This document shows, one piece after another, positions 21,640 through 32,042 of a DNA stretch of 64,000 bases (position 1 is its first letter; each line of letters opens with the position of its first letter). The DNA lies in contig NC_073307.1 in the NCBI RefSeq assembly GCF_027595985.1, forward strand, positions 40,403,917 through 40,467,916, in the 5' to 3' direction. The notes beneath the pieces were generated by a model. The model saw only the letters and a list, made by a program, of their open reading frames with translations. It ran no database searches and was not told the DNA's origin. The translations under genes and the position numbers were made by a program. Origin of the DNA: Sorex araneus (lineage: Eukaryota; Chordata; Mammalia; Eulipotyphla; Soricidae).

Positions 21640-22800
21640 AATTTCATGGCTTTTAAGGAAGTGAAGACAACAAGAACGTGTATATGAATATTGTCCAGAT
21701 ACTTATCCACAAAGTGATGAACATTGTAGAACAGAAGATGGCCTAAATCTTGAACTAATTTTCTATAGTTCTGCCTTCTCCTGTGTCTTGACTCAGCATT
21801 TATTTGCTGAAGAACTTTGCTACTCATGAGCAAATATTTTCTTGCCCAGTTGTAGTACTTTCTCTCAATAGGAAGGTTCCTGCATATGACTTTGTCTACC
21901 ACCATTAGAAGCAGGTGTCTCACTCTGTTTTTGAAAATAAAGGATCAAACCCCTTATTTACTATTACTCCACTTATTTATCAAATACTGAGTTTGCAGTC
22001 TCTTATGGTCATTTTTGAAAAGACAAGTGAAGAAAAGTTTACTTTATGGCAGGTGCTATCCTGTCCTATTGAATTGATGAAAAGAAAATGATTCTCAGGC
22101 AAACCTTGTGTCAAATGAAAATGCTAGATGTGCTCAGGTCAGAGCACAGAAGATTTGAAGGATAATTTGCAAAACTGGAGGGCAAATATTCTCTAGGATT
22201 CCCCTTGGGATTTCCTTGAAATATTTCGGGTAACTATCCTAAATCAGTTCTCAAGGAGATAGACTTTTTCCTTTAGATTATCCACTAGATGTTGATAAAA
22301 TATCTATCTCCCATTAGATAGGCTTATCACTGTGTGCATCTTTCTCCTGTAGCCCTTTATCTCTGCATAGCTGGGAAAATATTTGTTTACCAAACATTTA
22401 CTTTCCTCATTTTCCTGAAAATTGTCTTTCTCTCTAGATATCTGCCTTTAATATCGTGCAAAGAAAGAGAATACCAATCATATTTTGTGAGGCCTTTCTC
22501 ATCTCACCTTGTTCTGTCACCCCTTTCCCTCCAAACAAGCCTGTATCTCAGTGGATTGACTCAATAGCAAATCTTACCTATCTGCCATAGTTGCCTAACA
22601 CTGTAATTTGCATAGTAAAAGCTAACTTTATTCTCTTCCTACTGCTTTCTCTTCCTGGTCTTAAAAACCTATTCTTCAACCTGCCTCTGAAACTTACCTA
22701 CCAAGAAACTGCCTACTTTTAAAGTTTTGTCTTAGGGTACCATTTTGGGGAAATATGGTCTCAGATACTTCCCACTCCTCTCTCCCTTGTCTATCTGATT
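21640..22800. other. Intergenic; open frame of unknown status at 21630-21923 (-)
   Basis: This stretch has no SINE. On the - strand 21923-21630 is open for 97 codons with mixed, non-repetitive composition and a basic cluster RHRRRQNYRK. I recognise no family and see no flanking splice sites, and its 3' end borders a SINE. It may be chance or an old degraded gene or transposon piece, so I do not call it a gene. Confidence 0.3.
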
Positions 22801-22805
22801 TTGAT

Positions 22806-22976
22806 TTTTCCTGGCTTTTGGGTCACACTCAGTGATGCTCAACAGTTACTCCTGGCTCTGCACTTAGGAATTTCTCCCATAAGTGCTTGGGGGACCATAT
22901 GGGATGTTAGGAACCAGACTCAGGTTGGCCGCGTACAAGGAAAAAGTCCTACTACTGTACTATCCTCTGGACCATT
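22806..22976 (-). mobile_element. Type A SINE
   Basis: Antisense copy with GGCTTTTGGGTCACACTCAG, GGGGGACCATATGGGATG and a short diverged head. Confidence 0.9.
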
Positions 22977-23057
22977 CACTTGCCCATCAGAGCCCAAGAA
23001 ACAAGAAATGGTTTTGCAAAAATGACCAATATGCAGGCTCAAATTGCACCTTTATAG

Positions 23058-23135
23058 GGCTGAGGATTTGAATCAGAGGTAGAGCAAATGTTCTGTATGC
23101 TTAAGCTATTGGATTCAGTCCCTGGTATGGCAGAA
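23058..23135 (+). mobile_element. ID-like SINE (old)
   Basis: GGGCTGAGGATTTGAATCAG, then AGGTAGAGCAAATGTTCTG and GGATTCAGTCCCTGGTATGG, a tRNA-Ala-like head with box A and box B. Confidence 0.55.
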
Positions 23136-23139
23136 ATAC

Positions 23140-23770
23140 AAAATGCCTCTTCAGATGACAGGAGTGTAAGCTGCATGTAGAAAGTAAACAACAGTCCACA
23201 TTTAGTGAGATATATTTTTATTTCTTGGGGGAATAGCTTAGTGACTTGTGAAAATGAATCACTTCTCTAGCTCTCCTTTTGGTTATTTTGTTTGACCAGC
23301 CAAAGAACCCAGAAAGATAGATGGAAGTGATGCCCACCTCTACAATGTGAAGCCCAGGCTTTATATCCCTTATTTTTGTCTGCAAAAGAGAGAGCAGTAG
23401 GAGGTGCCATTCATCCAGAGGTGTCCTGACCCTGCCAGGCGCAGTTTTTTGCAAGATGCCCAGGGAATGGGGCACACTTCTTTTTGTGGCACACACCTGG
23501 TGATATAACTGATGTCTCCTTTGGTGTGATAGTTCTTTGAGCCTCAGTTTTCTCATCTTACTCTCATCCATAAGGGGAAAAAGAAACACTAATGAGACAG
23601 AATTGCTTTGAGAACCAGTTTTCTCTCTCTGTTCAACTCATGGTGGAAACAGCACCAAATTAGCATTCATATATTTGCTGCAAATATGAAAATAATCCCT
23701 TTTAATAGAGTGAGGTGTTCTGAATAGGGCATGGGCATTTGAGCCATTCATTTGGCTTTGCAATCTTATA
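23140..23770. other. Intergenic, no gene seen
   Basis: A short MIR-like piece (GAGCCTCAGTTTTCTCATC near 23536) is the only suggestion of a repeat. The 123-codon frame at 23218-23589 (-) overlaps it and shows no family features. Confidence 0.35.
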
Positions 23771-23774
23771 TACT

Positions 23775-23878
23775 CAATAGGCTAAGAGCACTTGGGAGGG
23801 CTGGATTCAATCCTGCCACAGCATGGCCCCTGAGACCCACCGGGAGTGACCCCAAAACCAAGAAAAGAAAAGAAATCT
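23775..23878 (+). mobile_element. Partial type A SINE
   Basis: GGATTCAATCCTGCC, CCCACCGGGAGTGACC and a CCAAGAAAAGAAAAG tail. Most of the body is deleted. Confidence 0.5.
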
Positions 23879-23879
23879 T

Positions 23880-24470
23880 ATTACATTCTATTTTGTTGCC
23901 TTATGATCTTGAGTAAATCTTTAGCTCTATGAAGTGGAGAGAGGGTATGAGATTGAGGTCTATCAAAGCATTGAATGAATACTAGAAACTTAACATCTGT
24001 GCAATAAGTGTCTGTTTGGCTTCTGCTTTCTGTGCCTTCCTTATTACTTCCATTTCACTCTTGCTTGGCTTCTCACACCATTTTTGTCTCCTACTCCTTT
24101 GTTCCACCTATCCTGACCTTCCCCTGCTATGAAGTTTTGCAAATGATAGGAAAAACTTTCCTTAATGATGCAGATTCCTAGAAGGCTGCTTAGAATGCAG
24201 AAGTAAGCCCTTAGTTGACTTGACGAGATCGGGCATGTTCCCAGAGGTATGGGCATGCTTAGTTGACTTGAGCCCAGAGCTGGGTCCACTTTCTTGACCG
24301 CACCACAGAGAGGGACAGGGCAGTCAGCATTGCTTTTCATCATCATCATCAGTTTTGAACTCCTCACATGTGCAGTGCATCACTCCCATCATTAGTCTTA
24401 CTGAGGCTGGGGTGAACATCCAGCAGTACTCGGGAGCCAGGACACTCTGTGACACTGCCCTCCTGTCTGC
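23880..24470. other. Intergenic, no gene seen
   Basis: No feature recognised with confidence. Confidence 0.35.
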
Positions 24471-24474
24471 AGAG

Positions 24475-24576
24475 CTGGAATCCTGGTGGCTATGAGGGCC
24501 ATCCTGCCCCTGGCTGGCTTGAGATAGTGTCAAGTGGAGCCAGGAATCCAACCTTTGAGCTATCTCCCTGCCCCGT
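24475..24576 (-). mobile_element. Degraded SINE fragment (tentative)
   Basis: AGCCAGGAATCCAACCTTTG followed by AGCTATCTCCCTGCCCC looks like the antisense head end of an old SINE. Confidence 0.4.
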
Positions 24577-24579
24577 CCT

Positions 24580-25080
24580 CAGATTTTTATCTTCATGCAC
24601 CTCTGGGCTGTTCTTTGCTTCCCTCTTCTGGTGTTTTCTTTTTCGATGTCTTCAAAGTGTAGCTGGAATTTGGAGGGCAAACCAGTCAGCACTTTAGAGT
24701 CAAATGTTGCCCTGACTGATCCCCCATTCTTACCCTTGTTTTGCAACCCCATGAGGTAGTTTTGTCCAATACATTGTGTAATGGTATTGCTGGTATCCAT
24801 GGAACTAGAAAGACTTGAAGAAATTGAAACTTGGAGTTAGACACTCTCTTGAGAGATGGGTATAAATAACCCAGTGATTCAGGTAATGTGGTGGTTTCAT
24901 TAAGTTAAATGGCTTTGAGTTTTGAGCATGTAATGCAAATTAATAAAAAGACAGGTGTTATATAGTTTTTTTTTTCTTTAAGGGGCAACAGGTGTTATGT
25001 AGTAGGCAATGCTGGAGCAGTAGGGATCTGGAGAGCTTTCCTTTAGGCTATGTCAGATTATTTATCATATTATTGATATA
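24580..25080. other. Intergenic, no gene seen
   Basis: Nothing recognised. Confidence 0.35.
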
Positions 25081-25082
25081 AC

Positions 25083-25266
25083 CATAAAATTTAACAGCAC
25101 AATGGGAAAGAGTGCCTGCCTTGCATGCTATCAACCTGAATTTGATCCCCAGCACCATGTATAGTCCCCTGAGTCCCACCAGTAGTGATCCCTGAGTACA
25201 GATCCAAGAGTAAGTCCTGAGCTCTCTAAGGTATGCCAAGAAAAGAAAAGAAAGAAAAAAAAAAGA
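25083..25266 (+). mobile_element. Type A SINE
   Basis: Box B GAATTTGATCCCCAGC, body CCACCAGTAGTGATCCCTGAG, and an AAGAAAAGAAAAGAAAG tail. Confidence 0.88.
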
Positions 25267-25269
25267 AAG

Positions 25270-25588
25270 GACACCAGTCTTCATGTTATAGTTTAATATT
25301 ATTGAGTGGTTGTGTTCTTCCAAAACGTTTGCATTTCTACCTTGCTAAAATGAATATCCTAAGTTCCATTGTAAAGATTATAAACTATTTTGGATTTATA
25401 TATACCTCTGGTTTTTCAAAATTTTTTTGTTTTAGACTAATACTAATTTTGCTAAAAAATGTAAAATGAATGTGATTCTTCTTGCCTTCAATTATTGGCT
25501 TATTATATATAATAGTTGAATATATATTTTAATATCGAAGTGACTCTACAAGGCAAATGACAAATCAATTGAGACTATAGCTTAGTTG
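25270..25588. other. Intergenic, no gene seen
   Basis: AT-rich, nothing recognised. Confidence 0.35.
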
Positions 25589-25602
25589 AAACTATAGTCT
25601 GA

Positions 25603-26350
25603 TCCCCAGCGGCAGCGTAGTGACCGCCATCCTATAAAGCCCACTAAAGAGAGGTATGAGCTTGCAGTGATGGGACGAGCGGGAGATCTCGGGATGTGGG
25701 CCATTACTGGCGCTGCTTTCTGCCCAGATGTAATCCTGAGAGGCCGCACACAAGCAGCCCCTCCGTTCCAGAATGCTCATTAATCCGGAGGCCAACTAAC
25801 TACTTTTGGCACCCAGCAGCTTCCTGCAGAAATGCCTCTAGACTGTGAACTAAGCTACGACCCCATGCTGCCCCAGGAGGGGAAAGGTTTTTCTCTCTCG
25901 GCCTTTCCTTTCCCCGGTGGTAGCGTGGCGACTGCCATATTATAAGGCCCACTAAAGAGAGGTACGAGCTTGCGATGATGCGATTTCTGGCGGAAATCTC
26001 TCTGGACTTAATTACTAAAATACCAGAAATCCAAAACCTCACATGCTCTTCATTTTCAGCAATGTAAAACAAATTATCAAATGATGCCTTTTCGGCAGGT
26101 ATGATTGTTGGGGGAAAAATCCAAATAATAATAGTGAGTTTTCTGTTGAAATATTTATGTAATCAAAGTAAAGAGAAAGTAAAGTGAAAAATCATCAGCC
26201 ACACAGGCGGGGCTAGGGGAGGGTGGGATGGGAGGTATACTTGGATTCTTGGTGGTGGAACATGTGCACTGGTGAAGCGATGGGTGTTTGATCATTGTAC
26301 GACTGACACTTAATCCTGAAAGCTTTATAACTTTTCACATGGTGATTTAA

Positions 26351-26395
<45 letters not shown>

Positions 26396-26405
26396 GAGGG
26401 AAAAT
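25603..26405 (+). mobile_element. Non-autonomous LINE-1-tailed element with two tandem heads
   Basis: Complete 803-bp insertion flanked by AAACTATAGTCTGA (25589-25602) and AAACTATAGCCTGA (26406-26419). The head holds two copies, about 310 bp apart (25609-25671 and 25919-25980), of a GC-richer unit that includes a CCATNYTATAARGCCC core and CACTAAAGAGAGGTAYGAGC. A middle segment (about 25985-26180) is shared with the element at 34380-34883. The last 190 bp matches the LINE-1 3'UTR (GTGGTGGAACATGTGCACTG, GGTGTTTGATCATTGTACG) and ends in an (AAAT)n tail at 26348-26395. There is no ORF1 or ORF2. Confidence 0.82.
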
Positions 26406-26419
26406 AAACTATAGCCTGA

Positions 26420-27130
26420 AACCAAAATTAGTTGTTTTTTATTATTTGCTAATTTTAGACATCATAATTTATAATTCTGATAATAATAAGGTTTCATGCA
26501 TATGATATTCCACATTCCACCCAACGCCACATCTGCCACCAGATGAAATCAATTGTTAACATCTGGTATGTTTTCATGTTAAGATCCATCTCTGGAGCTG
26601 TATTACAAAATTTACTATCTAAAGCAAGAGTATCTTTTTTTCTTTAACTGATCCCTCCAAGAAAATTTTAGAAATTTTAGAAGACTAACATGATCTTTGG
26701 AGAAATGTTCACTTTTCAATTCTCTGGACTCCTATTAAACTGGACTCACACCTCTTCTGAAATACACAAAATAAATCATCCATCACTTATCCAGATAGAG
26801 GCATATTTACTGAATAGGGGGCTTTATGTCTAACACATCTCCAAAATGTGAACTTTAAGATTTACCATATGTGACCACCACAACAAGCCTACTCAAGCAT
26901 TTCTTGTACCTTTAATCTTTCTTTAAACTTCTTCATTTTGGGGGGTGTGAGGAGGCAATGGCTGCATCTGTTTAGGCAGTTATGTGACTTTTTAAACTTC
27001 TTTTGCAAAAAGATTTTTAAAACCAAGCATGCCACTTGTACAATATAACCATTTTCTGTATAAACTTGGGGGGAAATGTAGTTAAAGTGCCAGAAATTGA
27101 ATTACAAGCATTTTACTTATGTCTTGTTGT
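26420..27130. other. Intergenic, no gene seen
   Basis: AT-rich, no gene or recognised repeat. Confidence 0.4.
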
Positions 27131-27134
27131 TGTT

Positions 27135-27293
27135 ATTTTTGTTTGGAGGCCACACCTGGTGGTGCTCAGGACTTACTCTGGCTCTATGCTCAAGTATTAC
27201 TCCTGGCATGGCTTGGGGCACCATATGTGGAGTCAGGGATTGAACCCAGGTCAGTGGTGTGCAAGTACCGTATCTGCTATACTATGGCCTATT
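27135..27293 (-). mobile_element. Type A SINE
   Basis: Antisense copy with GGTGGTGCTCAGGACTTACTC, GGGATTGAACCCAGGTCAG and a shortened head end. Confidence 0.88.
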
Positions 27294-27498
27294 TCCTCAT
27301 ATATTTTCAGTTGATGGTATTTATGTAGCTAAGACTATGGCAAACATCTCTAGGTGAATCATCAGTGAATATTGAATAGATCAGTTAAGAAATAAACTCA
27401 GGAATTACCCATCTTTGCTTAGAAATACTAGGCTTAACTTTCTGGTTCAACTATAAGATGGGAAGTCATCCATTTTACTCATTAGTTATATGAATTTT

Positions 27499-28453
27499 CA
27501 TGAACCATCTCAGGCCCCAAGTAAGCTCCTTCACCAGCCATGATCCAGAGATTCATAACTAAATCTTGAAAGAAATCAACAAGCAGTAGACTTTCTCCCA
27601 GACCCCACACCAGGCCAAGTCATCTAGGACTACCAGTGAAGGGGATGCGGGTCAGCCCAGATCCCACCCAGAGAGAGCCCTGGCAGCCAAAAACCCCCAC
27701 ACTCCACAATCGCCACCATGTTCCCAGCCGGACTCCCATTGTTCAGGACGAGCCTCACCCAGAAATTAATCTACTGTGAAACTCAGGTATGAGGGGTTTG
27801 TGACTGAAATCTCCTGGCTTTTCAGAATCAGGGAAGGTTACTTCCCCCCATTTCCCTATACTTCTTGAAACCCCGGCAGTCATGCAAACACACCAAAGTT
27901 GTCACCCAGTTAAAAATTTAATTCCAGCTGTATCACCCCATTAAACATTCTGGACTTCTTGGAATGTGTGGCAACATTCATGGCTGCACGACATCTCAAA
28001 CTCTACAACACTGAGTAGTACCAGGAGTAGTACTCCACATTGGCTGGGCTGTAAAGTAGATGGCAACCAATCTCCATTAATGAAATATAAACACAGAAGG
28101 CTTAACCTGTAACAAGAGCTTGGTAATCTCTTATACAAGGACTTAATGGCTCCATGGTGAGATACAACAATTTTCACTCACTTTCTTCTAAGAAAACATT
28201 TTTTGATCATTCTTTAAGCAGATGATTGATAATAAGCAATGTAAAATAAATTATTGACGGCCTGCTTTGGGGGCAGGCTTAAGGGGTAGTTGGGAAAATT
28301 GGAGACAATGGTGGAGGGAAGGTGAAGGTGCAAGGGTGGTGGGATTGGTGTTGGAATATTGAATCACTGTAACAAACCATCACAAACAACTTTGAAAACC
28401 ACGGTGTTTATATAAAGTATAAGGGATAAATAAAAATAAACACATTTTTAAAA
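27499..28453 (+). mobile_element. Non-autonomous LINE-1-tailed element, longest copy
   Basis: About 955 bp, flanked by AGTTATATGAATTTT (27484-27498) and AGTTATAGCAATTTT (28454-28468), 13 of 15 matching. The head (27510-27790) is C-rich and includes a CGCCACCATGTT motif at about 27710, again with a CCATNTT core. The middle is AT-rich. The end (28240-28453) shares GCAATGTAAAATAAATTATT and GGATTGGTGTTGGAATATTG with other copies and finishes in an A-rich tail. There is no coding frame. Confidence 0.65.
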
Positions 28454-28499
28454 AGTTATAGCAATTTTATCTGTCGTGAAATTGGCGAGATTATTTGTG

Positions 28500-28780
28500 G
28501 GGGTGTGGGAAGTGCTCTGGAGGCCCAGGGGGCCCCTCCTGGTGATTCTCAGCCAATTCAGCCAGAGGTTCAATTCAAGGGCCTCAGGGGGCAGTGCTGC
28601 CAGAGCCCTGCAGGGCTGAGGCCACTGGGGCAGCTGACCTTAGTGGGCCAGTGCTGGGGGTGGGTCACCCTGGGGCCACAACAGGCCATGTCTGGCGGAC
28701 CTTGTCGTGCTGGGAATCTAACCAGGGTAGGTTAAGTGCAGGGCAGGCACCATAACCTCTGTGCTATTTCTCTGGCCCTG
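28500..28780 (-). mobile_element. Diverged GC-rich type A-like SINE
   Basis: The last 90 bp reads as an antisense SINE head (GGGAATCTAACCAGGGTAGG, then GTGCTATTTCTCTGGCCC). The 190 bp before it is unusually GC-rich and only loosely like a SINE body, so it may be a longer old subfamily or two fused copies. Confidence 0.5.
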
Positions 28781-28949
28781 AAACCATGGCAATTTCTAAT
28801 ATCCACTTGCTGTGGGGAAAATAAGAAAACCTTTTTACATTATCTCTGAAAGACAAAAAGGCTCAGTTAGATCTCGCTTTTCAGCCTTGTCTTAGGTCTT
28901 AAAATAGCCATGTTCATTTGGACGAGCCTCCTCATGTTTAGAGACTGTC

Positions 28950-29088
28950 AGTTTGTTCTTATCTGTCAAATAAAGATAATAATGTATCTTGTTTACCTTG
29001 TTAGGCTGCAGGAAAGAACAAAATGAAATGTTGATAAAAGGACTTTATAAATTGCAGAGTGCTGCATGAGTGTTCATTATGATTTCAG
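28950..29088 (+). mobile_element. MIR element (old)
   Basis: GTTCTTATCTGTCAAATAAAGATAATAAT, then CTTGTTAGGCTGCAGG and GGACTTTATAAATTGCAGAG match the MIR core-to-tail order. Confidence 0.7.
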
Positions 29089-29089
29089 A

Positions 29090-29455
29090 AATCATTTCAG
29101 GGCTTGGCTACGTACAGCACCATCTGCTGCAACATGGAATTCAATATAACGCTGCTCTATTTCAAGACGCAAGGCTATTTATGTTCATCATCGCAGGAAT
29201 TTTGAGGTTGGTATTATCATGAAATTCATGGGATATTTATTTTGGAATTCAGTGTTTCTGTTAAATTACATTCATGCTAATTCAACAATTTACATTCATT
29301 TTGAGAAATATCGGATTTTCCCCTGTTCCTTTGCGTCCACTCCTTCGGCCACCTGTTCCACTATCTGGAACAATGAACTAAAAACATTTTTATTTTCGCA
29401 CCAGTGATTTCTTTTATGTACCAGACCTTTTGGAAGTTAAGAATAATATTAAAAA
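29090..29455. other. Intergenic, no gene seen
   Basis: No repeat recognised. No gene. Confidence 0.4.
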
Positions 29456-29461
29456 ATTAAA

Positions 29462-29572
29462 AATATATATCTCTGTATAACTGAGATATAAGCCTGAGAA
29501 CTTTGTAACTTTCCACTTGGTGATTCAATAAAATAAATTTTAAAAAAATAAAAATAAAAATAAAAATTTAAT
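29462..29572 (+). mobile_element. LINE-1 3'UTR stub
   Basis: GAGAACTTTGTAACTTTCCAC followed by TTGGTGATTCAATAAAATAA and an A-rich tail: the last about 80 bp of the shrew-type L1. Confidence 0.75.
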
Positions 29573-29634
29573 CACTGTGAAAAAAATATATATCTCATAG
29601 AGCTGTTTTAAACTACATGTAGAAAGCAATGAAT

Positions 29635-29757
29635 GGTCTGCTCTCAGGAATCGCTCCAGACAGACTTGAGGGACCATATGGAGTACCAGAGATTGAACCC
29701 AGGTCAGCCACGTGCAAGGCAAGCACCCTATCATCTGTACTATGTCTCTAGCTCCCA
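29635..29757 (-). mobile_element. Partial type A SINE
   Basis: Antisense copy starting mid-body (CTCAGGAATCGCTCCAGAC) through AGATTGAACCCAGGTCAGCC to the head end. Confidence 0.85.
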
Positions 29758-30074
29758 CTTCCAGTATTTGTAGGGGATAGTATATCCCCACTTTTTTTTT
29801 TGAAATTTAGAGCATATTCCATAATATCAGCATTAATTTTAAATTGCATTTCCAACAGTGTCCTCTTTCTAATATTGCAGATTCTTCTTTCCAACTGGAA
29901 TAGTCACTATCTCAACATAATTTCAGTGTTGATACTTAAAACACAGCAAGGACAAAGCAGAGTTCTTGGTACTCAATTTTGGCACCCTACTCTCCCAAAT
30001 GCATTCATAACCCATCTTCCCAATTTCAATTGATAATATCATTGTTACTCAGTTTTGCGTGATTTTTTTTTCCC

Positions 30075-30240
30075 AGTCTTGGGGCCACGTTCAGCTGTGC
30101 TCAGGGGCTACATCTGTACTGTGCTCAGGGAACTGTCCTGCTGGTGCTCAGGGAGCATACATTTAAGTGTATGTAATTGAAATGGAGTCGGCTATGTGCA
30201 AGGTGAGCACCTTACATCCTGTAATTATCTTTCTAGCCTC
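30075..30240 (-). mobile_element. Old type A SINE
   Basis: GGGGCCACGTTCAGCTGTGC, then GCTATGTGCAAGGTGAGCACC and head end TATCTTTCTAGCC. Confidence 0.75.
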
Positions 30241-30517
30241 TGGGTTTTTTTTTGGGGGGGAATAAGGGCATCCCTAATCAATATCAATGTTTCCCAAAGT
30301 GGATAATGCTGCCTACCCTACCCCCAGGGTGCTGAAACAATTTTGGGGTGGTAGTGGTCCTCAGGTGCAATTGGGAGTAGGTGGTATGGATATGATACTT
30401 TCTGTTTGTTTGCTTAAAGATGGTAGATTTCCTGGAGGACAAGGAATGGTTTTGTTTTTTGAAAAGGTGAGATGGGGGCATGGGGGTAGGCCAAATAAGT
30501 TTGGTAACCTCTCTATA

Positions 30518-30580
30518 TATGATGCTATATATATGTATATATATGTTTGTATATATATATATATATGCTAAACTATATAT
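30518..30580. repeat. (TA)n/TATATG microsatellite
   Basis: Alternating TA with interspersed TG. Confidence 0.9.
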
Positions 30581-30591
30581 GTAGTGCTAAA

Positions 30592-30736
30592 AAGTTCCCT
30601 TTTTTCACTTACCTTACTTAGGACTCACAAATGCTTCCCTTGCTTACTGAAAATGAGGTCAAACACAGACAGGCCCCACTCCAAATTCCAGAAATGATTG
30701 ACAGAACCATTTTGCACCATAGATCAATGGCTATAA

Positions 30737-30739
<3 letters not shown>
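30592..30739. repeat. Unnamed repeat, copy 1
   Basis: A 148-bp segment recurring at 32043-32195 in the same orientation. Shared blocks include TTTTTTCACTT-CCTTAC, TCACAAAT-C-TCCCTT, TTTACTGAAAA and GATCAATGGC. I estimate roughly 75% identity by eye. I do not recognise the family. Confidence 0.7.

Positions 30740-30772
<33 letters not shown>
30739..30772. repeat. (CA)n microsatellite
   Basis: About 16 CA units. Confidence 0.95.
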
Positions 30773-30774
<2 letters not shown>

Positions 30775-30917
30775 TTTTTACTTTTGCAACACACATCATT
30801 ACTCTTTGCCTTTTCTTTTTGTTTTCACTCTAGTCTAGCTCATATTTTTCTCTGTGCATACATACACACATGTGTAGACCTTCAATTTTTTTTTTCTACC
30901 CATCTAAGAGTAGTTGC

Positions 30918-30990
30918 AGACTGGAGATGAAGCTTACTCAGTAGAGCACATATGAGGCCCTGAGCTTAACCCTCAGGTTCAAACCCAGAT
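30918..30990 (+). mobile_element. ID-like SINE (old)
   Basis: ACTGGAGATGAAGCTTACTCAGTAGAGC, then GAGGCCCTGAGC and AGGTTCAAACCC: a tRNA-like head without a clear body. Confidence 0.5.
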
Positions 30991-31008
30991 CCATAAATAA
31001 GTAAATAG

Positions 31009-31189
31009 GGGCTGGAGCAATAGCACAGCGGGTAGGGCGTTTGCCTTGCACGCGGCCGACCCGGGTTCGATCCCCAGCATCCCATATGGTCCCCTGAGCA
31101 CCGCCAGGAGTAACTCCTGAGTGCAAAGCCAGGAGTAACCCCTGTGCATCGCCAGGTGAGACCCAAAAAGCAAAAAAAAAAAAAAAAAT
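31009..31189 (+). mobile_element. Young type A SINE with 17-bp target duplication
   Basis: Near-consensus copy: GGGCTGGAGCAATAGCACAG head, box B CCGGGTTCGATCCCC, full body, 17-A tail. Flanked by CATAAATAAGTAAATAG at 30992-31008 and 31190-31206, a perfect match. The intact box A and box B and clean A-tail make this one of the most recent insertions in the window. Confidence 0.97.
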
Positions 31190-31369
31190 CATAAATAAGT
31201 AAATAGATAATGAGTTAGAGCCATGATTACTCATGACCATTGAAAACTTCAGTTACAAGATATTATACAAATGAATATTTTTAATTAATTTATTTATTTT
31301 ACTTTTGAGCCACAGCCAAAAGTCACATAGAATAGATAACAGCTATGTTAAGCAATATTTTCTCCATTT

Positions 31370-31508
31370 TGGGGGGGAGGGTTGGGGGTCGTAGCCAGCA
31401 GTACTCAGGGGTTATTCTGATTCTGTACTTCAGAGGATCACTCCTGGCTGAGCTCTGGGGACCATGCTGCATGCAAGGCAAGTACCTATTGTACTATTGC
31501 TCCTGCCT
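31370..31508 (-). mobile_element. Type A SINE
   Basis: Antisense copy with GCAGTACTCAGGGGTTATTC and a shortened head end TATTGCTCCTGCC. Confidence 0.8.
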
Positions 31509-31591
31509 GTTTTCTTCAAGTTTACTCAAGATGATACCATTTAGAATATTTACTATCTGGTTTTCTTTTTAGTTTCCTTAGTTTAGAGTGT

Positions 31592-31735
31592 TTTTGTTTT
31601 TTGCTTTTTCCCTTTGCCATACCCATCAGTGCTCTGCACTCAGAAATCTTTCCTGACAGACTTGTGGGATCTGGGAATCGAACCCAGATCTGTCACATGC
31701 AAACCAAGCACCTTACCTGCTGTACTCTCTGGCCC
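31592..31735 (-). mobile_element. Type A SINE
   Basis: Antisense copy with TCTGCACTCAGAAATCTTTC, GGGAATCGAACCCAGATCTG and head end CTCTCTGGCCC. Confidence 0.88.
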
Positions 31736-31739
31736 TCTT

Positions 31740-31832
31740 TGGTTCAGATTTTTGGGACTAAGAATCAAACCAAGTCCTCACACATGGGAAGGGTATGTTT
31801 TACCACTGAGCCACGTTCACAGTGCAAGAGCT
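31740..31832 (-). mobile_element. ID-like SINE (old)
   Basis: AATCAAACCAAGTCCTCACAC followed by TTTTACCACTGAGCCACGTTC, the antisense of a tRNA-Ala-like head. Confidence 0.5.
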
Positions 31833-32042
31833 ATTCCTTGCACTGTGAATTCCTCAGCCGCTCCGAGTGATCTCGGTACCATCAGTTCATATGCAATACT
31901 AATTAGGAGCAGAATAACATGCTGAGAATTGTATAACATGGCAGTCTTGCTTGCAAGGGATAGACAGTGTTAAGTTTTACTTGCTTCTGGAAAAGAACAA
32001 TGATTAAGAAACTGCATTTCAGCAATGTTTCATTTTGCTTCG

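Noticed and set aside
30966-31240. Recurrent frames with GSHxAMHRGYSWLCTQELL or similar text
   Set aside because: They are translations of the antisense type A SINE body, found at more than a dozen positions. Not a protein family.
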